Part shown: positions 1 through 8,959 of the stretch, in pieces
How the letters are laid out: every line of letters begins with the position of its first letter
How positions within the stretch are numbered: position 1 is the first letter of the stretch
NCBI GenBank assembly: GCA_903919375.1
Contig: CAIXHZ010000035.1
Coordinates: 1-45,993 of the forward strand
From: an uncultured Actinomycetes bacterium
Lineage (GTDB): Bacteria; Actinomycetota; Actinomycetes; Nanopelagicales; Nanopelagicaceae
Direction of reading: 5' to 3'
Length of the DNA stretch: 45,993 nucleotides
The notes under the pieces: generated by a model
The model's database searches: none
Told to the model about the DNA's origin: nothing
What the model saw: only the letters and a program-made list of their open reading frames with translations
Program-made: the position numbers and the translations under genes

Positions 1-225
1 CCTTCGACTTCTCTGCACTATTAATTATGCTTCTTCGAGTAATTGCCATAGCCAGAGGAAAGCGCAACGCTTCAAATGTCAGGCAGATGGTCCACGGCCC
101 GGTAAATACTCACCATAAAGTGATTTTTTAGGAGGTGAGTAGCGAATCTCCATCACGATACGTAATTAGGCGCATGGCAGCTGGAGCGCATGTCATATGG
201 CCATAAATCTGCTTGTAACCGGAAT
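1..225. other. left-edge non-coding stretch
   Basis: I find no convincing gene here. The only structure seen is an 8-bp perfect inverted repeat, TACTCACC (107-114) and GGTGAGTA (134-141), around a 19-base AT-rich loop containing TTTTTT. It could be a weak terminator or an operator for the gene that ends at 226, but the run of T lies inside the loop, so it is not a normal intrinsic terminator. Confidence 0.3.
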
Positions 226-777
226 TCACATGTAAAAGGAGTTATCAACTCTCTCAATCCACTGATTCCTCGCCTCGCCTGGCACTCTCATAATCAATCG
301 GACTTTCAACGAACTTTGGATATGTCGTCGCATTTGTGGATCCTCATATCGGAGTAAGAATTTCTCTTCCACTCTTTCGACCGCCCGTCGACATCCAACT
401 TCATCTCCTTGATAGAGAATCCAATACCCGTATTCGGTCATGCGAGCAAAGCAATCGAGCGGTCTTATCGAGCTGTGAATAGATTGTGCTAAGTTCATCA
501 CGTCTTCAGATGAAGCCGAAGCAGGCAACCGAATCACCGCAACGCCAATGTGGGTGAAGAGAATTTCATCTTTCAATTCTTCCCCGGGATTAGATTTCAG
601 ATTTACCTCTCCGTTGATTTTGGATATAGCCCGCCAATTTTTTCGGTCTTCATCCATCACATACCTAGTCAGGTTGACAAGGAACTGCGTCGGAGTTGCT
701 GTTCGCGTAAACGTTTCTTGGCTTCCTGAAATTTCATATGGGACTCGAATTCGCGCTGACTTATGCTTCTCCAACAC
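226..777 (-). CDS. degenerate GGDEF-like domain protein
   Basis: A 183-residue soluble protein that I read as a decayed GGDEF fold. The order of elements fits the family. A beta strand (IGVAVIRL) is followed by a helix. Then comes RPLDCFARMTEYGYW, at the place where diguanylate cyclases have R..D..aR.GGDEF, followed by a helix with RAVERVEEKF. WIERVDNSFYM sits at the end, resembling the family's AD.aLY.AK ending. The GG(D/E)EF signature itself is absent (TEYGYW), so cyclase activity is not expected. The start is taken as GTG at 777 because AGGAGG lies six bases upstream; an in-frame TTG at 825 has no ribosome site. No sensor domain or membrane segment is visible. The fold assignment is inference; the reading frame is well supported by its ribosome site. 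Confidence 0.55.
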   Translation of the reverse strand: MLEKHKSARIRVPYEISGSQETFTRTATPTQFLVNLTRYVMDEDRKNWRAISKINGEVNLKSNPGEELKDEILFTHIGVAVIRLPASASSEDVMNLAQSIHSSIRPLDCFARMTEYGYWILYQGDEVGCRRAVERVEEKFLLRYEDPQMRRHIQSSLKVRLIMRVPGEARNQWIERVDNSFYM

Positions 778-943
778 CTCTCGCCTCCTATTTGAATAAA
801 TGTCTACAGCAAGGCTAATAGGCAAGGAGTAGGCGGTGGTTCAATTCAAGAATTCTGCTCGGCGAAAAACCTAGCGTGCTCGTTTCTTGTAGTATTAGCG
901 AACTCACTGTGAGAAAACCTTGTACTGAAAGGTCTTGACACCG

Positions 944-1315
944 ATGCCACTCTCCGAATCCCGCTTTTTCTTAGCTCGCACCTGGGCTATTCGACTGCTG
1001 CGCGTTGAGTCGGCCATTCTTCTGACTATTGCTCTCTATATGGTTTATCGCGGCATCACCGACACGGTTCATGATCTCGGTGCTTATGCTGGAGTGATCA
1101 TCTTCGCGTTGCTTGGCGCCGTTGGTCTTTTCATCGCTTCTCGAGGCTTTGCTCAAGGCAAAGCATATGGACGTGCACCAGCAGTACTTGCTAATGGCAT
1201 CGCGATGGGCGTTGCTTATTTCATGGTGAGCGGTAGCTTCTATGTAGGTGCGATTCCACTCTTTATTATGGCTGCAACTACTTTTGTAGCCTCACTATTT
1301 GGGTATCGCGAGTAA
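944..1315 (+). CDS. small integral membrane protein
   Basis: A 123-residue protein with about four hydrophobic segments, near residues 17-37, 48-65, 80-98 and 101-119, separated by short loops, so it is almost entirely membrane embedded. I do not recognise a named family. ATG at 944 is preceded by AAAGG eleven bases upstream; an in-frame TTG at 935 would add three residues but lies too close to that site. It is divergent from the GGDEF-like gene and convergent with the dehydrogenase that follows. No catalytic or metal-binding motif is visible. Similar small multi-pass proteins are common in Actinobacteria, and no function can be assigned from sequence. Confidence 0.6.
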   Translation: MPLSESRFFLARTWAIRLLRVESAILLTIALYMVYRGITDTVHDLGAYAGVIIFALLGAVGLFIASRGFAQGKAYGRAPAVLANGIAMGVAYFMVSGSFYVGAIPLFIMAATTFVASLFGYRE

Positions 1316-1406
1316 TACTTTTCTTTTAGCGCCTATGGTTCTTTTCCATTAGCGCAAGTAGAACGTTTCTGCTAGTTCGAATAGTCATTATCAATCAATA
1401 AACTTC

Positions 1407-2132
1407 TTACCATTCCACAATCTTTTCATCTTCCCAGAACAAACCTGTCTTACTCTTCTTCGGGTCATCACTCGTTAGATCAAATTCACGATTGGCTAGC
1501 CAGATTGCACAAGCTGCGCCTTCGGCGGCAGAGCGGGGTGCATCAGCTCCGCCCATATCGGTCCGTGAATGGTTAGGGCAGATTGCATCAACCAAGAATC
1601 CGCGAGCGCCATGGTTTGTTTCATGGGCAAGATTTCGTACCAGTGCATTTACTCCAGCTTTGCTAATGCGATACGGCGCAAGACCCCCAGCATTCCCCGG
1701 ACCAGACATGCGACCAAGGCAAGCGGTAAAGATAACAACCCGACCTTTACGTTCCTCTGCCATTGGGGCGGCCAAGGTATTTACTAAGATAAATACTGAA
1801 TCCAGATTAATTGCCATGACTCGACGCCACTCTTCAGTGGTGGTGCGCAGAGTTTTCGACATCTTCTCGCTCATAACTCCATGAGCAAGGACCAGCACAT
1901 CGGGAGTTCCGTAGGTTGAAAGAATCTCGGTAGCTGTTGTTCGGGTCGCAGCGAGATCTTCGAAATCAACAGTGCGATATTCGCACCCAAGTTCAGCTGC
2001 CGTTGCCGCGGCGCGGGCTAGATCTTTGCTGACGATTACAACTCGATCCCCTTGAGCCACAAGCGCTTTTGCAACTTCATAACCCAGACCGCGCGATCCG
2101 CCGGTGACAACTGCGAGACGAGTAGTGCTCAT
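1407..2132 (-). CDS. short-chain dehydrogenase/reductase
   Basis: A 241-residue Rossmann-fold oxidoreductase of the classical SDR superfamily. The cofactor site TGGSRGLG is at residues 10-17, LAHG (82-85) stands in the NNAG position, and the active-site YRISK has Tyr154 and Lys158. The C-terminal half (VDAICPNHSRTDMGG, APRSAAEGA, and the ending TGLFWEDEKIVEW) resembles the carbonyl-reductase-like SDRs that carry a PGWVRTDMGG motif. The catalytic serine, normally in an SS pair before the Tyr, appears replaced: the strand reads IFTACLG. The ATG at 2132 has TTGGAGA seven bases upstream. It is transcribed away from kgd, so the 270-bp gap to 2402 holds both promoters. The substrate cannot be predicted. 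Confidence 0.85.
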   Translation of the reverse strand: MSTTRLAVVTGGSRGLGYEVAKALVAQGDRVVIVSKDLARAAATAAELGCEYRTVDFEDLAATRTTATEILSTYGTPDVLVLAHGVMSEKMSKTLRTTTEEWRRVMAINLDSVFILVNTLAAPMAEERKGRVVIFTACLGRMSGPGNAGGLAPYRISKAGVNALVRNLAHETNHGARGFLVDAICPNHSRTDMGGADAPRSAAEGAACAIWLANREFDLTSDDPKKSKTGLFWEDEKIVEW

Positions 2133-2402
2133 GGACGATCTCCAATGGTGAGTGGATCTATGGACAAAATAATGGCCTCAGGGTTAGTCGGCCAAGCCTA
2201 GGTTCTTCAGGCTCTCATTGCCCGTCCATCACCTCCGTGAGACAGCCAGCCCGCTCGATTTCTCTCTATATCGGCCTTTTTTTGGGGCGGGGGTCACACC
2301 CATCTCTCAGGAGAGGGGGATGAGGCTCCCAGTGATAACGAATAGACTTGAGCCATTCAGTAGGAACGCGCGAGCGCCCCACAGAGAATCGGAGCAGAGC
2401 CA

Positions 2403-5400
2403 GTGTCGGCAACAGGATCTAATACTCCTGCAAACCACTTCGGCGGATCATTCGGTCCCAACGAGTGGCTAGTTGCAGAGATGTATGACCGTTACTTGGT
2501 CGATCCTTCTTCCGTTGATAAAGCCTGGTGGGATTTCTTTGCCGATTATTCGCCCATCATTTCTGGCGGAAATTCCTCACCGTTAGCCGGAAGTAGCGCC
2601 GGAACAAAACCAACACTTCCAGCTTTAGCCGATGCACCTAAGGGTGGAACTCCCCCGCTTCCTAAATCCGCAACTAGTCAAACTTCTCCCGCACCCGCAG
2701 CAAGTCAAACTTCTGCTCCGGCTTCATCACCGGCTCCAGCCGCACCATCAACTCCAGCGCCAACAACGCCTTCATCCATCACAATTCCCATAGCAACACC
2801 CGCACCAACCACACCTCCACCCGCACCACAAGTCACAGAGACGGTTACACCTGCCATGACACAACCACAGAATCCGACGCCACTTCCAGCTGATCCAGTG
2901 GTGAAACCAATTCCAACATTGGTCACACCTTCTGCATCAACACTGGAGCCGATTCGTGGTGTATCTGCTCGTGTTGTCCAGGCGATGGAAGCATCTCTCA
3001 CCGTTCCAACCGCAACATCGGTCCGCGCAATTCCTGCAAAACTGATGATCGACAATCGCACCGTCATCAATAACCATCTCAAGCGCGGTCGCGGTGGCAA
3101 AGTTTCCTTTACACACATCATTGGCTACGCCATGGTTAAGGCGATTCGCCAGATGCCAGAGATGAATGCCTTCTTTGGTCAGATCGATGGCAAGCCAGCA
3201 GTTGGACGTCCCGAGCACATCAACTTAGGTATCGCTATTGACTTGGCAAAACCCGATGGCACCCGCCAACTTCTCGTTCCATCAATTAAGGGCTGCGAAG
3301 ATCTCGACTTTGCTCAGTTCTGGGCTTCCTATGAAGACACAGTGCGCAAGGCGCGCAATGGCCAACTCACTGTAGAAGATTTCGCGGGCACGACAGTCTC
3401 ACTCACTAACCCCGGAACTATTGGAACTGTTCACTCCGTTCCACGTTTGGTCGAAGGCCAGGGCCTCATTCTGGGTGTGGGCGCTATGGATTACCCCGCT
3501 GAGTTCCAAGGCGCAAACGAAGAGACGTTGGCACAACTGGCAATAAGCAAAGTAATAACTCTCACCAGCACCTACGACCACCGCATTATTCAAGGTGCGC
3601 AGTCTGGTGATTTCTTGCGTCGTATCCACGAGATTTTGCTTGGCGAAGGTGGCTTCTACGACGAGATCTTCGCAGCACTTCGTATTCCATACGTACCGAT
3701 TCGTTGGATTGCCGATATGCAGTTCTCCAAGGACGATCAGGTCGGAAAGACAGCGCGCGTTCAAAAGTTAATCGATGCCTACCGCACCACGGGCCACCTG
3801 ATGGCCGATATCGATCCACTCGAATATCAGCAGCGCTCACACCCTGATCTCGATGTCGTAACCCATGGACTTACCTTGTGGGATCTCGATCGTGAATTTG
3901 CAACCGGTGGTTTTGGTGGCAAGCCGGTTATGAAACTTCGCAAGATTCTTGGAATTCTTCGCGACTCCTACTGCCGCACTATTGGCGTCGAGTACATGTA
4001 CATCCAGAGCCCCGAAGAGCGTAAGTGGATTCAAGAGCATGTCGAAGTCGGTGCCCCGCGCACACCACGTGAAGAACAGCTTCGCATTTTGCGCAAACTC
4101 AATAGCGCCGAAGCATTTGAATCATTCCTGCAGACCAAGTACGTCGGACAAAAGCGCTTCTCACTCGAAGGCGGCGAGTCAGTCATTCCATTGCTCGATG
4201 CCATCATCTCCTCCGCTGCTGAATCCGGACTCGACGAAGTCTGTGTCGGTATGCCACACCGTGGTCGCCTCAACGTATTAGCAAATATTGGTGGCAAGTC
4301 CTACGGCCAGATCTTCCAAGAATTTGAAGGCCACTATGCCGAAAACCAAGTCCATGGTTCTGGCGATGTGAAGTACCACCTCGGAACTGCGGGCGTATTT
4401 ACCGCAGAATCCGGTGCCCAGACCAAGATTTATTTGGCAGCGAACCCGTCGCACTTAGAGGCTGTTAATCCAGTCCTCGAAGGAATCGTTCGCGCTAAGC
4501 AAGATCAACTCAATGTAAAAGACGCCTACTCTGTAATGCCGATCTTGATCCACGGCGACGCTGCTTTCGCTGGCCAAGGTGTGGTTGCAGAGACTCTCAA
4601 CTTGTCACAACTCAAGGGCTATCGCACCGGCGGAACCATTCACATCGTTATCAATAATCAGGTCGGATTCACAACATCACCTGTTGCATCTCGCTCTTCA
4701 ACCTACTCCACTGATGTAGCCAAGATGATTCAAGCACCGGTCTTCCACGTTAATGGCGATGATCCTGAGTCAGTTGTTCGCGTTGCTCGTATCGCCTACG
4801 AATATCGCCAAGCCTTCAATAAAGATGTCGTCATCGATATGGTCTGCTACCGCCGTCGCGGTCACAACGAAGGTGACGAACCAAGCTTCACTCAGCCGCT
4901 GATGTATAAGCTGATTGATTCCAAGCGTTCTACTCGCAAGCTTTACACCGAAGCACTCATTGGGCGCGGTGATATAACCGTCGATGAAGCCGAAGAAGTC
5001 TTACGTGACTACCAAGCCCAGCTCGAATCAGTCTTTGCCGTTGTGCACAACGTCGAACCCGATAAGTTGGATAACGCTATTCCGGCAGTTCCAGCACCCG
5101 CGACCGTTAACACCGCTGTTGCTGAATCAACACTTCGCCAGATTGCCGCGACTCAAGCCGCAACTCCTGAAGGTTTCGTGATTCATCCAAAGCTCGCGCC
5201 ACAATTGGCAAAGCGCGTAGATATGCTCGATGACGGAACCGTTGATTGGGCAACCGGTGAAATGCTTGCCATGGGTTCACTCCTTCTCGAAGGTCACCCC
5301 ATCCGCCTTTCTGGCCAAGATGTCCGCCGCGGAACGTTCTCCAATCGCCACGCAGTTGTGGTGGATCAAGAGACTGCTGCAACATGGACACCGCTCGCAT

Positions 5401-6254
5401 CGCTCATCAACGATGAGAATCAATTCTTCGTTGTCGACTCCGCACTCTCTGAATATGCAGTCCTCGGCTTTGAATATGGCTACTCCGTTGTGCGCGATAA
5501 CGCACTAGTAATGTGGGAAGCCCAGTTCGGTGACTTCGCCAATGGCGCGCAGACTGTGATCGACGAGTTCATTTCATCTGCACTACAAAAGTGGGGCGAG
5601 CGCTCCTCCCCTGTACTCCTCTTGCCGCATGGCTACGAAGGACAAGGACCAGACCACTCATCTGCTCGGATCGAGCGCTACCTCGCACTATGCGCCGAAC
5701 AAAATATGACTGTTGCTCAGCCTTCTAGCCCAGCAAGTTACTTCCACCTACTCCGCTGGCACATGGCTAATCCTGCCCGTCGTCCACTTATTGTCTTCGA
5801 ACCAAAGTCGATGCTTCGCCTCAAGGCCGCTGCATCCTCACTGAACGATTTCACCAGTGGTCATTTCCAAACGGTGATCGATGATGCGACTGTTGCGAAC
5901 GCAACCCGCGTGATCTTCTGTTCTGGCAAGGTTTACTACGATCTCATTGCAGAGCGCGAAAAGTTGGGCGAGAACTCAACAGCAATTGTTCGCGTCGAAC
6001 AGCTCTATCCACTTCCTGCTGCTGAAATGGCTGCGATCGCCGCAAAGCATCCAAGCGCCAATCTCTTGTGGGTCCAAGATGAACCCGCTAACCAAGGTCC
6101 ATATCCATTTGTTGCACTCAACACTATGGAAGCGCTCGAAGGTCGCACCCTTCGCCGAGTCTCACGTCGAGCAACGGCTTCTCCCGCAACTGGAAGCCAT
6201 CATCTGCACGAAGAAGAGCAGAAGGCGCTTATCATGGAGGCCTTTACTCGTTAA
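2403..6254 (+). CDS. kgd: multifunctional 2-oxoglutarate metabolism enzyme
   Basis: A 1283-residue thiamine-diphosphate enzyme at the 2-oxoglutarate node of the TCA cycle. In Actinobacteria this fusion acts as the E1 component of 2-oxoglutarate dehydrogenase, and can also decarboxylate 2-oxoglutarate or condense it with glyoxylate. The order seen is: an N-terminal E1 segment ([16 protein letters not shown]), a Pro/Ala/Thr-rich linker (about 55-185), a succinyltransferase-like E2 domain (about 190-415, with DHRIIQG near 393), then the E1 body, including the TPP and metal motif GDAAFAGQG near 717 and INNQVGFTT near 751. The length fits mycobacterial Kgd (about 1230). The start is GTG with GGAG eight bases upstream; FGPNEWLV close to the N terminus agrees with homologues. 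It converges on sodX, with only seven bases between stops and no terminator visible. Confidence 0.96.
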   Translation: MSATGSNTPANHFGGSFGPNEWLVAEMYDRYLVDPSSVDKAWWDFFADYSPIISGGNSSPLAGSSAGTKPTLPALADAPKGGTPPLPKSATSQTSPAPAASQTSAPASSPAPAAPSTPAPTTPSSITIPIATPAPTTPPPAPQVTETVTPAMTQPQNPTPLPADPVVKPIPTLVTPSASTLEPIRGVSARVVQAMEASLTVPTATSVRAIPAKLMIDNRTVINNHLKRGRGGKVSFTHIIGYAMVKAIRQMPEMNAFFGQIDGKPAVGRPEHINLGIAIDLAKPDGTRQLLVPSIKGCEDLDFAQFWASYEDTVRKARNGQLTVEDFAGTTVSLTNPGTIGTVHSVPRLVEGQGLILGVGAMDYPAEFQGANEETLAQLAISKVITLTSTYDHRIIQGAQSGDFLRRIHEILLGEGGFYDEIFAALRIPYVPIRWIADMQFSKDDQVGKTARVQKLIDAYRTTGHLMADIDPLEYQQRSHPDLDVVTHGLTLWDLDREFATGGFGGKPVMKLRKILGILRDSYCRTIGVEYMYIQSPEERKWIQEHVEVGAPRTPREEQLRILRKLNSAEAFESFLQTKYVGQKRFSLEGGESVIPLLDAIISSAAESGLDEVCVGMPHRGRLNVLANIGGKSYGQIFQEFEGHYAENQVHGSGDVKYHLGTAGVFTAESGAQTKIYLAANPSHLEAVNPVLEGIVRAKQDQLNVKDAYSVMPILIHGDAAFAGQGVVAETLNLSQLKGYRTGGTIHIVINNQVGFTTSPVASRSSTYSTDVAKMIQAPVFHVNGDDPESVVRVARIAYEYRQAFNKDVVIDMVCYRRRGHNEGDEPSFTQPLMYKLIDSKRSTRKLYTEALIGRGDITVDEAEEVLRDYQAQLESVFAVVHNVEPDKLDNAIPAVPAPATVNTAVAESTLRQIAATQAATPEGFVIHPKLAPQLAKRVDMLDDGTVDWATGEMLAMGSLLLEGHPIRLSGQDVRRGTFSNRHAVVVDQETAATWTPLASLINDENQFFVVDSALSEYAVLGFEYGYSVVRDNALVMWEAQFGDFANGAQTVIDEFISSALQKWGERSSPVLLLPHGYEGQGPDHSSARIERYLALCAEQNMTVAQPSSPASYFHLLRWHMANPARRPLIVFEPKSMLRLKAAASSLNDFTSGHFQTVIDDATVANATRVIFCSGKVYYDLIAEREKLGENSTAIVRVEQLYPLPAAEMAAIAAKHPSANLLWVQDEPANQGPYPFVALNTMEALEGRTLRRVSRRATASPATGSHHLHEEEQKALIMEAFTR

Positions 6255-6261
6255 TCGTGAA

Positions 6262-6723
6262 CTATCCGAGGTGATATCGCCGGAAATAAATTCCGATGAT
6301 CTCCTCGGGCATCACGTGCCCCCAATGTCGTGAGTCGCTGGAAGCTGCGGCATTATCGCCTTCGACCCAAATGCCAATCTCATTTTCGGATACGAGTTCA
6401 ACTTTCATAACCCGCTTTATCTGCATGAGATCACGCTGGCCACTTGGACCAAGGCGCGCGATCAGCACAACTTTCTGAGTAAGTTCGCTGCTCAGATTTC
6501 GAAGGGCGCGTTCGAACTCGTCATTGCTCTGCACGGTGAGATCTCCAGGCGCCCGATAGCGACGAAAAAGAACCCAATCGCCCCAATGAAGAGTGGGCGA
6601 CATCGAGTGGCCAGAGACTCGCACTGCCCGCAAGGGGGAATAACCAAAGAAATAGGTGGGAGCGGGGCGCCGGCGAAGCGGAAATCGACTTCTTGGCACT
6701 CGACTTCTTGGCAATGGCCTCAC
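6262..6723 (-). CDS. sodX: nickel superoxide dismutase maturation protease
   Basis: A 153-residue S26-family (signal-peptidase-like) protease that removes the N-terminal leader of Ni-SOD so that the new N-terminal His can bind nickel. The nucleophile motif is SGHSMSPTL (Ser near 40), the general-base Lys lies in MQIKRV, and the family's GDN...SxDSR.WG block appears as GDNAAASSDSRHWG. There is no hydrophobic N-terminal anchor, as in short streptomycete SodX; instead the N terminus is Arg/Pro-rich. The GTG start has GAGGAG seven bases upstream. The gene is divergent from sodN across 148 bp, the usual pairing. The first codons contain an imperfect direct repeat (CCAAGAAGTCGA twice), so the exact N terminus may vary between relatives. 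Confidence 0.92.
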   Translation of the reverse strand: MRPLPRSRVPRSRFPLRRRPAPTYFFGYSPLRAVRVSGHSMSPTLHWGDWVLFRRYRAPGDLTVQSNDEFERALRNLSSELTQKVVLIARLGPSGQRDLMQIKRVMKVELVSENEIGIWVEGDNAAASSDSRHWGHVMPEEIIGIYFRRYHLG

Positions 6724-6871
6724 GACTTACTCCTCTCGAACCACGGTCTCGACGTAAGCAATATGGCTTCAACTATCGCCAGATTCTCGGTAATAGTATC
6801 CTTTGACTCGTTCAGATCACCCGATGGCTGTTAAATTTCCATCCAACCGATTGATTATCTAGGGAGAGACT

Positions 6872-7273
6872 ATGAAGCTTTCATTCTTGACACCAAAGAA
6901 CACAGCATTTGCTCACTGCGATCTTCCATGCGGTGTCTACGATCCAGCTCAGGCAAAGATCGAAGCACTCTCTGTCAAAGCAACCATGGAGAAGTACGCA
7001 GCTTCAAGCGATGTCGACTTCAAGTCACGCGCTGTTGCAATCAAAGAGGAGCGGTCAGAGCTCGTTAAGCACCACCTCTGGGTTCTCTGGACCGATTACT
7101 TCAAGGCTCCTCACTTTGAGGCCTACCCACAGCTCAACACCCTCTTCAACGAGGCAACCAAGCTCGCTGGTGCTGGTGGAACTAAGGGTACAAATGATGT
7201 TGCAGTAGCAGACAAGCTCATTGCAAAGATCGATGAGATCGCAGAGATCTTCTGGGCAACTAAGAAGGCATAA
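6872..7273 (+). CDS. sodN: nickel-containing superoxide dismutase
   Basis: A 133-residue precursor of the cytoplasmic Ni-SOD, which converts superoxide to hydrogen peroxide and oxygen. The nickel hook HCDLPCGVYD begins at residue 15, so SodX should cut between Ala14 and His15, leaving a mature chain of 119 residues (family about 117). The new N-terminal His, Cys2 and Cys6 of the mature chain are the nickel ligands; all are present. The body (helical, with KEERSELVKHHLWVLWTDYF) matches the four-helix bundle of the family. AGGGAGA lies four bases before the ATG. A strong terminator follows at 7292. The codons used look like those of a highly expressed gene. The pairing with sodX supports the call. 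Confidence 0.97.
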   Translation: MKLSFLTPKNTAFAHCDLPCGVYDPAQAKIEALSVKATMEKYAASSDVDFKSRAVAIKEERSELVKHHLWVLWTDYFKAPHFEAYPQLNTLFNEATKLAGAGGTKGTNDVAVADKLIAKIDEIAEIFWATKKA

Positions 7274-7291
7274 TTCGTTTCTACTTAAAAG

Positions 7292-7329
7292 AAATCCGCT
7301 TCGCTCGAAAGGGTGAGGCGGATTTTTTT
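7292..7329 (+). terminator. intrinsic terminator of sodN
   Basis: An 8-bp perfect stem, AAATCCGC (7292-7299) with GCGGATTT (7318-7325), runs into seven T (7323-7329). It lies 18 bases after the sodN stop and also separates sodN from the convergent thioesterase gene. Confidence 0.88.
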
Positions 7330-7341
7330 ATTGAGAATAAC

Positions 7342-7752
7342 TTAACTGGCGCGGTGCATCATCGACTCAGCTGCGAGGCGAGCCATATAGGAGACGCGAT
7401 CAACGCCGGTCCGTGAAATCCGAGCGGTCGCAATCAATTTACTATCGTGGTGAACTTCCACGAGGAATCGGAAAATCTGGCCATCAATCTCTACGCAGGT
7501 TGCATGGGCGCGAATTTCAGCGCCAACGCCTACCGACCCCATGGAAGTTAAGGAAATTTCCGACGTTACTGACGTCTCTCCCGGTGCAAAGTGCTCAGCA
7601 AGTGCTGCACTGCAGGAGCCTTCTACTAAGGTCAACAATGTTGTGGTCGAGAGAATTGGCAAGTCATTGAGCGCTTGGGCCACGGTCGTATCGGCAGCGC
7701 GGACAACTAAGGTTGCCATACCGATGGCACCTCTGATCTCCTCGGGCTTCAT
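7342..7752 (-). CDS. hot-dog fold thioesterase-like protein
   Basis: A 136-residue protein of the FlK-like branch of hot-dog thioesterases, which hydrolyse small acyl-CoA esters. The segment STTTLLTLVEGSCSAAL matches the helix that carries the catalytic Thr and Glu in fluoroacetyl-CoA thioesterase, and PGETSVTSEISLTSMGSV matches the next strand. In FlK that strand holds the third catalytic residue, a His; here the position reads Ser/Thr, so chemistry may differ or the protein may only bind acyl-CoA. ATG at 7752 has AGGTG seven bases upstream. It lies about 100 bp downstream of rsrA on the same strand, so it might be read with the sigR operon. The substrate is unknown. Confidence 0.7.
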   Translation of the reverse strand: MKPEEIRGAIGMATLVVRAADTTVAQALNDLPILSTTTLLTLVEGSCSAALAEHFAPGETSVTSEISLTSMGSVGVGAEIRAHATCVEIDGQIFRFLVEVHHDSKLIATARISRTGVDRVSYMARLAAESMMHRAS

Positions 7753-7854
7753 GCCCGCACCTGTCGAAATTTCATAAGCGCTAACTTATCGCTCAGGGGC
7801 TAATTACTCGGAGGTATCGCGCGCGTTTTTCAATACTTTTCGAAATCGCGTGAC

Positions 7855-8253
7855 CTAGAAATCCCCACGAATCTCGGTAGTGCTCTGAATATCAATGGTG
7901 GTGGAATTTCCGAACTCATCCACGATCGTTGTGGTGATCTGGGTATGGGAGAACTGCCAGTTCTGAACCGGGTCACCCGCCTCCATGGCAGATGCTAATT
8001 GCGCCGTCTGGAGACGAATCCGTTCATGGAGATCGCGCGGTGCCTCTTCGCGACAATCATTCATAAGAGCTTGCTTAAGGGTGCTTAATACTTGAATTTC
8101 ATGTTCCATGACCGAACGGCAGGGTGGGCACTCCTGGAAGTGAATCTCTACAGCGTGATGCTGATTGGCATCGTCCATCTCATTATCGATAAAGAGGAAG
8201 AGAATCTGGGCTACATCCGTGCACGGTAGGTCGTGATGGTCTCCGCAACTCAT
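7855..8253 (-). CDS. rsrA: mycothiol-system anti-sigma-R factor
   Basis: A 132-residue zinc-binding anti-sigma factor that holds SigR inactive and lets go when its cysteines are oxidised to a disulfide. The start [11 protein letters not shown] and the HFQECPPC block give Cys3, Cys11 and the H38-x3-C42-x2-C45 ligands expected of RsrA. The start codon overlaps the sigR stop (8250-8253), so translation is coupled. RsrA of Streptomyces is about 105 residues; here a tail of some 40 residues follows the anti-sigma domain, ending in a Thr/Ile-rich, probably beta-strand stretch ([16 protein letters not shown]). The tail is not part of the known zinc domain and its role is unclear. Confidence 0.92.
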   Translation of the reverse strand: MSCGDHHDLPCTDVAQILFLFIDNEMDDANQHHAVEIHFQECPPCRSVMEHEIQVLSTLKQALMNDCREEAPRDLHERIRLQTAQLASAMEAGDPVQNWQFSHTQITTTIVDEFGNSTTIDIQSTTEIRGDF

Positions 8254-8918
8254 GAGAGCTCGCCTCCACTCTTACTTGATTTCTTAGCCACGTTAACGCC
8301 CCGCGCAACGGCATAATCCTTAAGCAATTCGCGGAGCAATTTGCGACCGCGATGCAAACGAGACATCACTGTTCCAGCTGGCACATTCAAAATTTCGGCG
8401 ATCTCTTTATATGAGTAGCCCTCGACATCGGCGTAGTAAACAGCCATGCGGAACTCCTCCGGAATTTCAGCCATGGCAGTCTTTACATCGCCATCCGGGA
8501 TATTTTCGAGTACTTCATCTTCAGCAGATTTGCCCTGATCGCTGGTGTGGCTCGAAGCCTTGGCTAGCTGCCAATCTTCGACTTCGCCATCGCTCAGTTG
8601 TGGGCGACGTTGATCCTTGCGATAGGTATTGATAAAAGTGGTGGTGAGAATTCGATAGAGCCACGCTTTGAGGTTAGTGCCTTCTTCGAATTGATGGAAT
8701 GCAGTAAATGCTTTGGCGTAGGTATCTTGAACAAGATCCTGCGCATCGTGGGAATTCTTGGTGTAACGCATCGCAGCCGCGTAGAGCTGGCTGGTGTATT
8801 GCAAGGCATCACGTTCGAAGCGGGCATGACGCTGCGCCACAGTCTCATCACCAGTTACAGCGAGAGTTCCTGCTCGAGGTGCGATCTCCGATGCCATCGG
8901 AAGTAAGGCTACTGCCAT
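8250..8918 (-). CDS. sigR: ECF RNA polymerase sigma factor, SigR/SigH type
   Basis: A 222-residue group 4 sigma factor that directs RNA polymerase to disulfide-stress genes. Region 2 ([39 protein letters not shown]) and region 4 ([37 protein letters not shown]) match streptomycete SigR almost motif for motif. It is co-transcribed with rsrA, its anti-sigma factor. ATG at 8918 was chosen; an in-frame ATG seven codons later is possible, and neither has a clear ribosome site. A promoter of the kind SigR itself recognises lies just upstream (8928-8953), so autoregulation is likely. Confidence 0.95.
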   Translation of the reverse strand: MAVALLPMASEIAPRAGTLAVTGDETVAQRHARFERDALQYTSQLYAAAMRYTKNSHDAQDLVQDTYAKAFTAFHQFEEGTNLKAWLYRILTTTFINTYRKDQRRPQLSDGEVEDWQLAKASSHTSDQGKSAEDEVLENIPDGDVKTAMAEIPEEFRMAVYYADVEGYSYKEIAEILNVPAGTVMSRLHRGRKLLRELLKDYAVARGVNVAKKSSKSGGELS

Positions 8919-8927
8919 ACTTGCAAG

Positions 8928-8953
8928 AACGCCTCAGGAGGCGAAGATATTCC
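8928..8953 (-). promoter_or_regulatory. SigR-type promoter of sigR-rsrA
   Basis: On the minus strand GGAAT (8953-8949) is followed after exactly 18 bases by GTT (8930-8928). This is the known SigR consensus GGAAT-N18/19-GTT. Ten bases after the GTT begins the ATG of sigR, so the message would be leaderless or nearly so. The match fits the well-known positive feedback of SigR on its own operon. Confidence 0.7.
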
Positions 8954-8959
8954 CGGGGA

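Noticed and set aside
1316-1406. Hairpin GCGC-ATGG/CCAT-GCGC between the membrane protein and the dehydrogenase as terminator
   Set aside because: The stem is interrupted and no T run follows on either strand.
2218-2472. Open frame of 84 codons upstream of and overlapping kgd
   Set aside because: It overlaps the kgd start in another frame, has no ribosome site and gives no recognisable protein.
2705-3121. Minus-strand frame of 138 codons inside kgd, rich in Gly and Val
   Set aside because: It is the complement of the Pro/Ala/Thr linker of Kgd; its composition is explained by that linker.
6521-6772. Alternative frame over the 5' part of sodX with a hydrophobic stretch
   Set aside because: The sodX frame carries all protease motifs and has a perfect ribosome site at its GTG; the alternative has neither.
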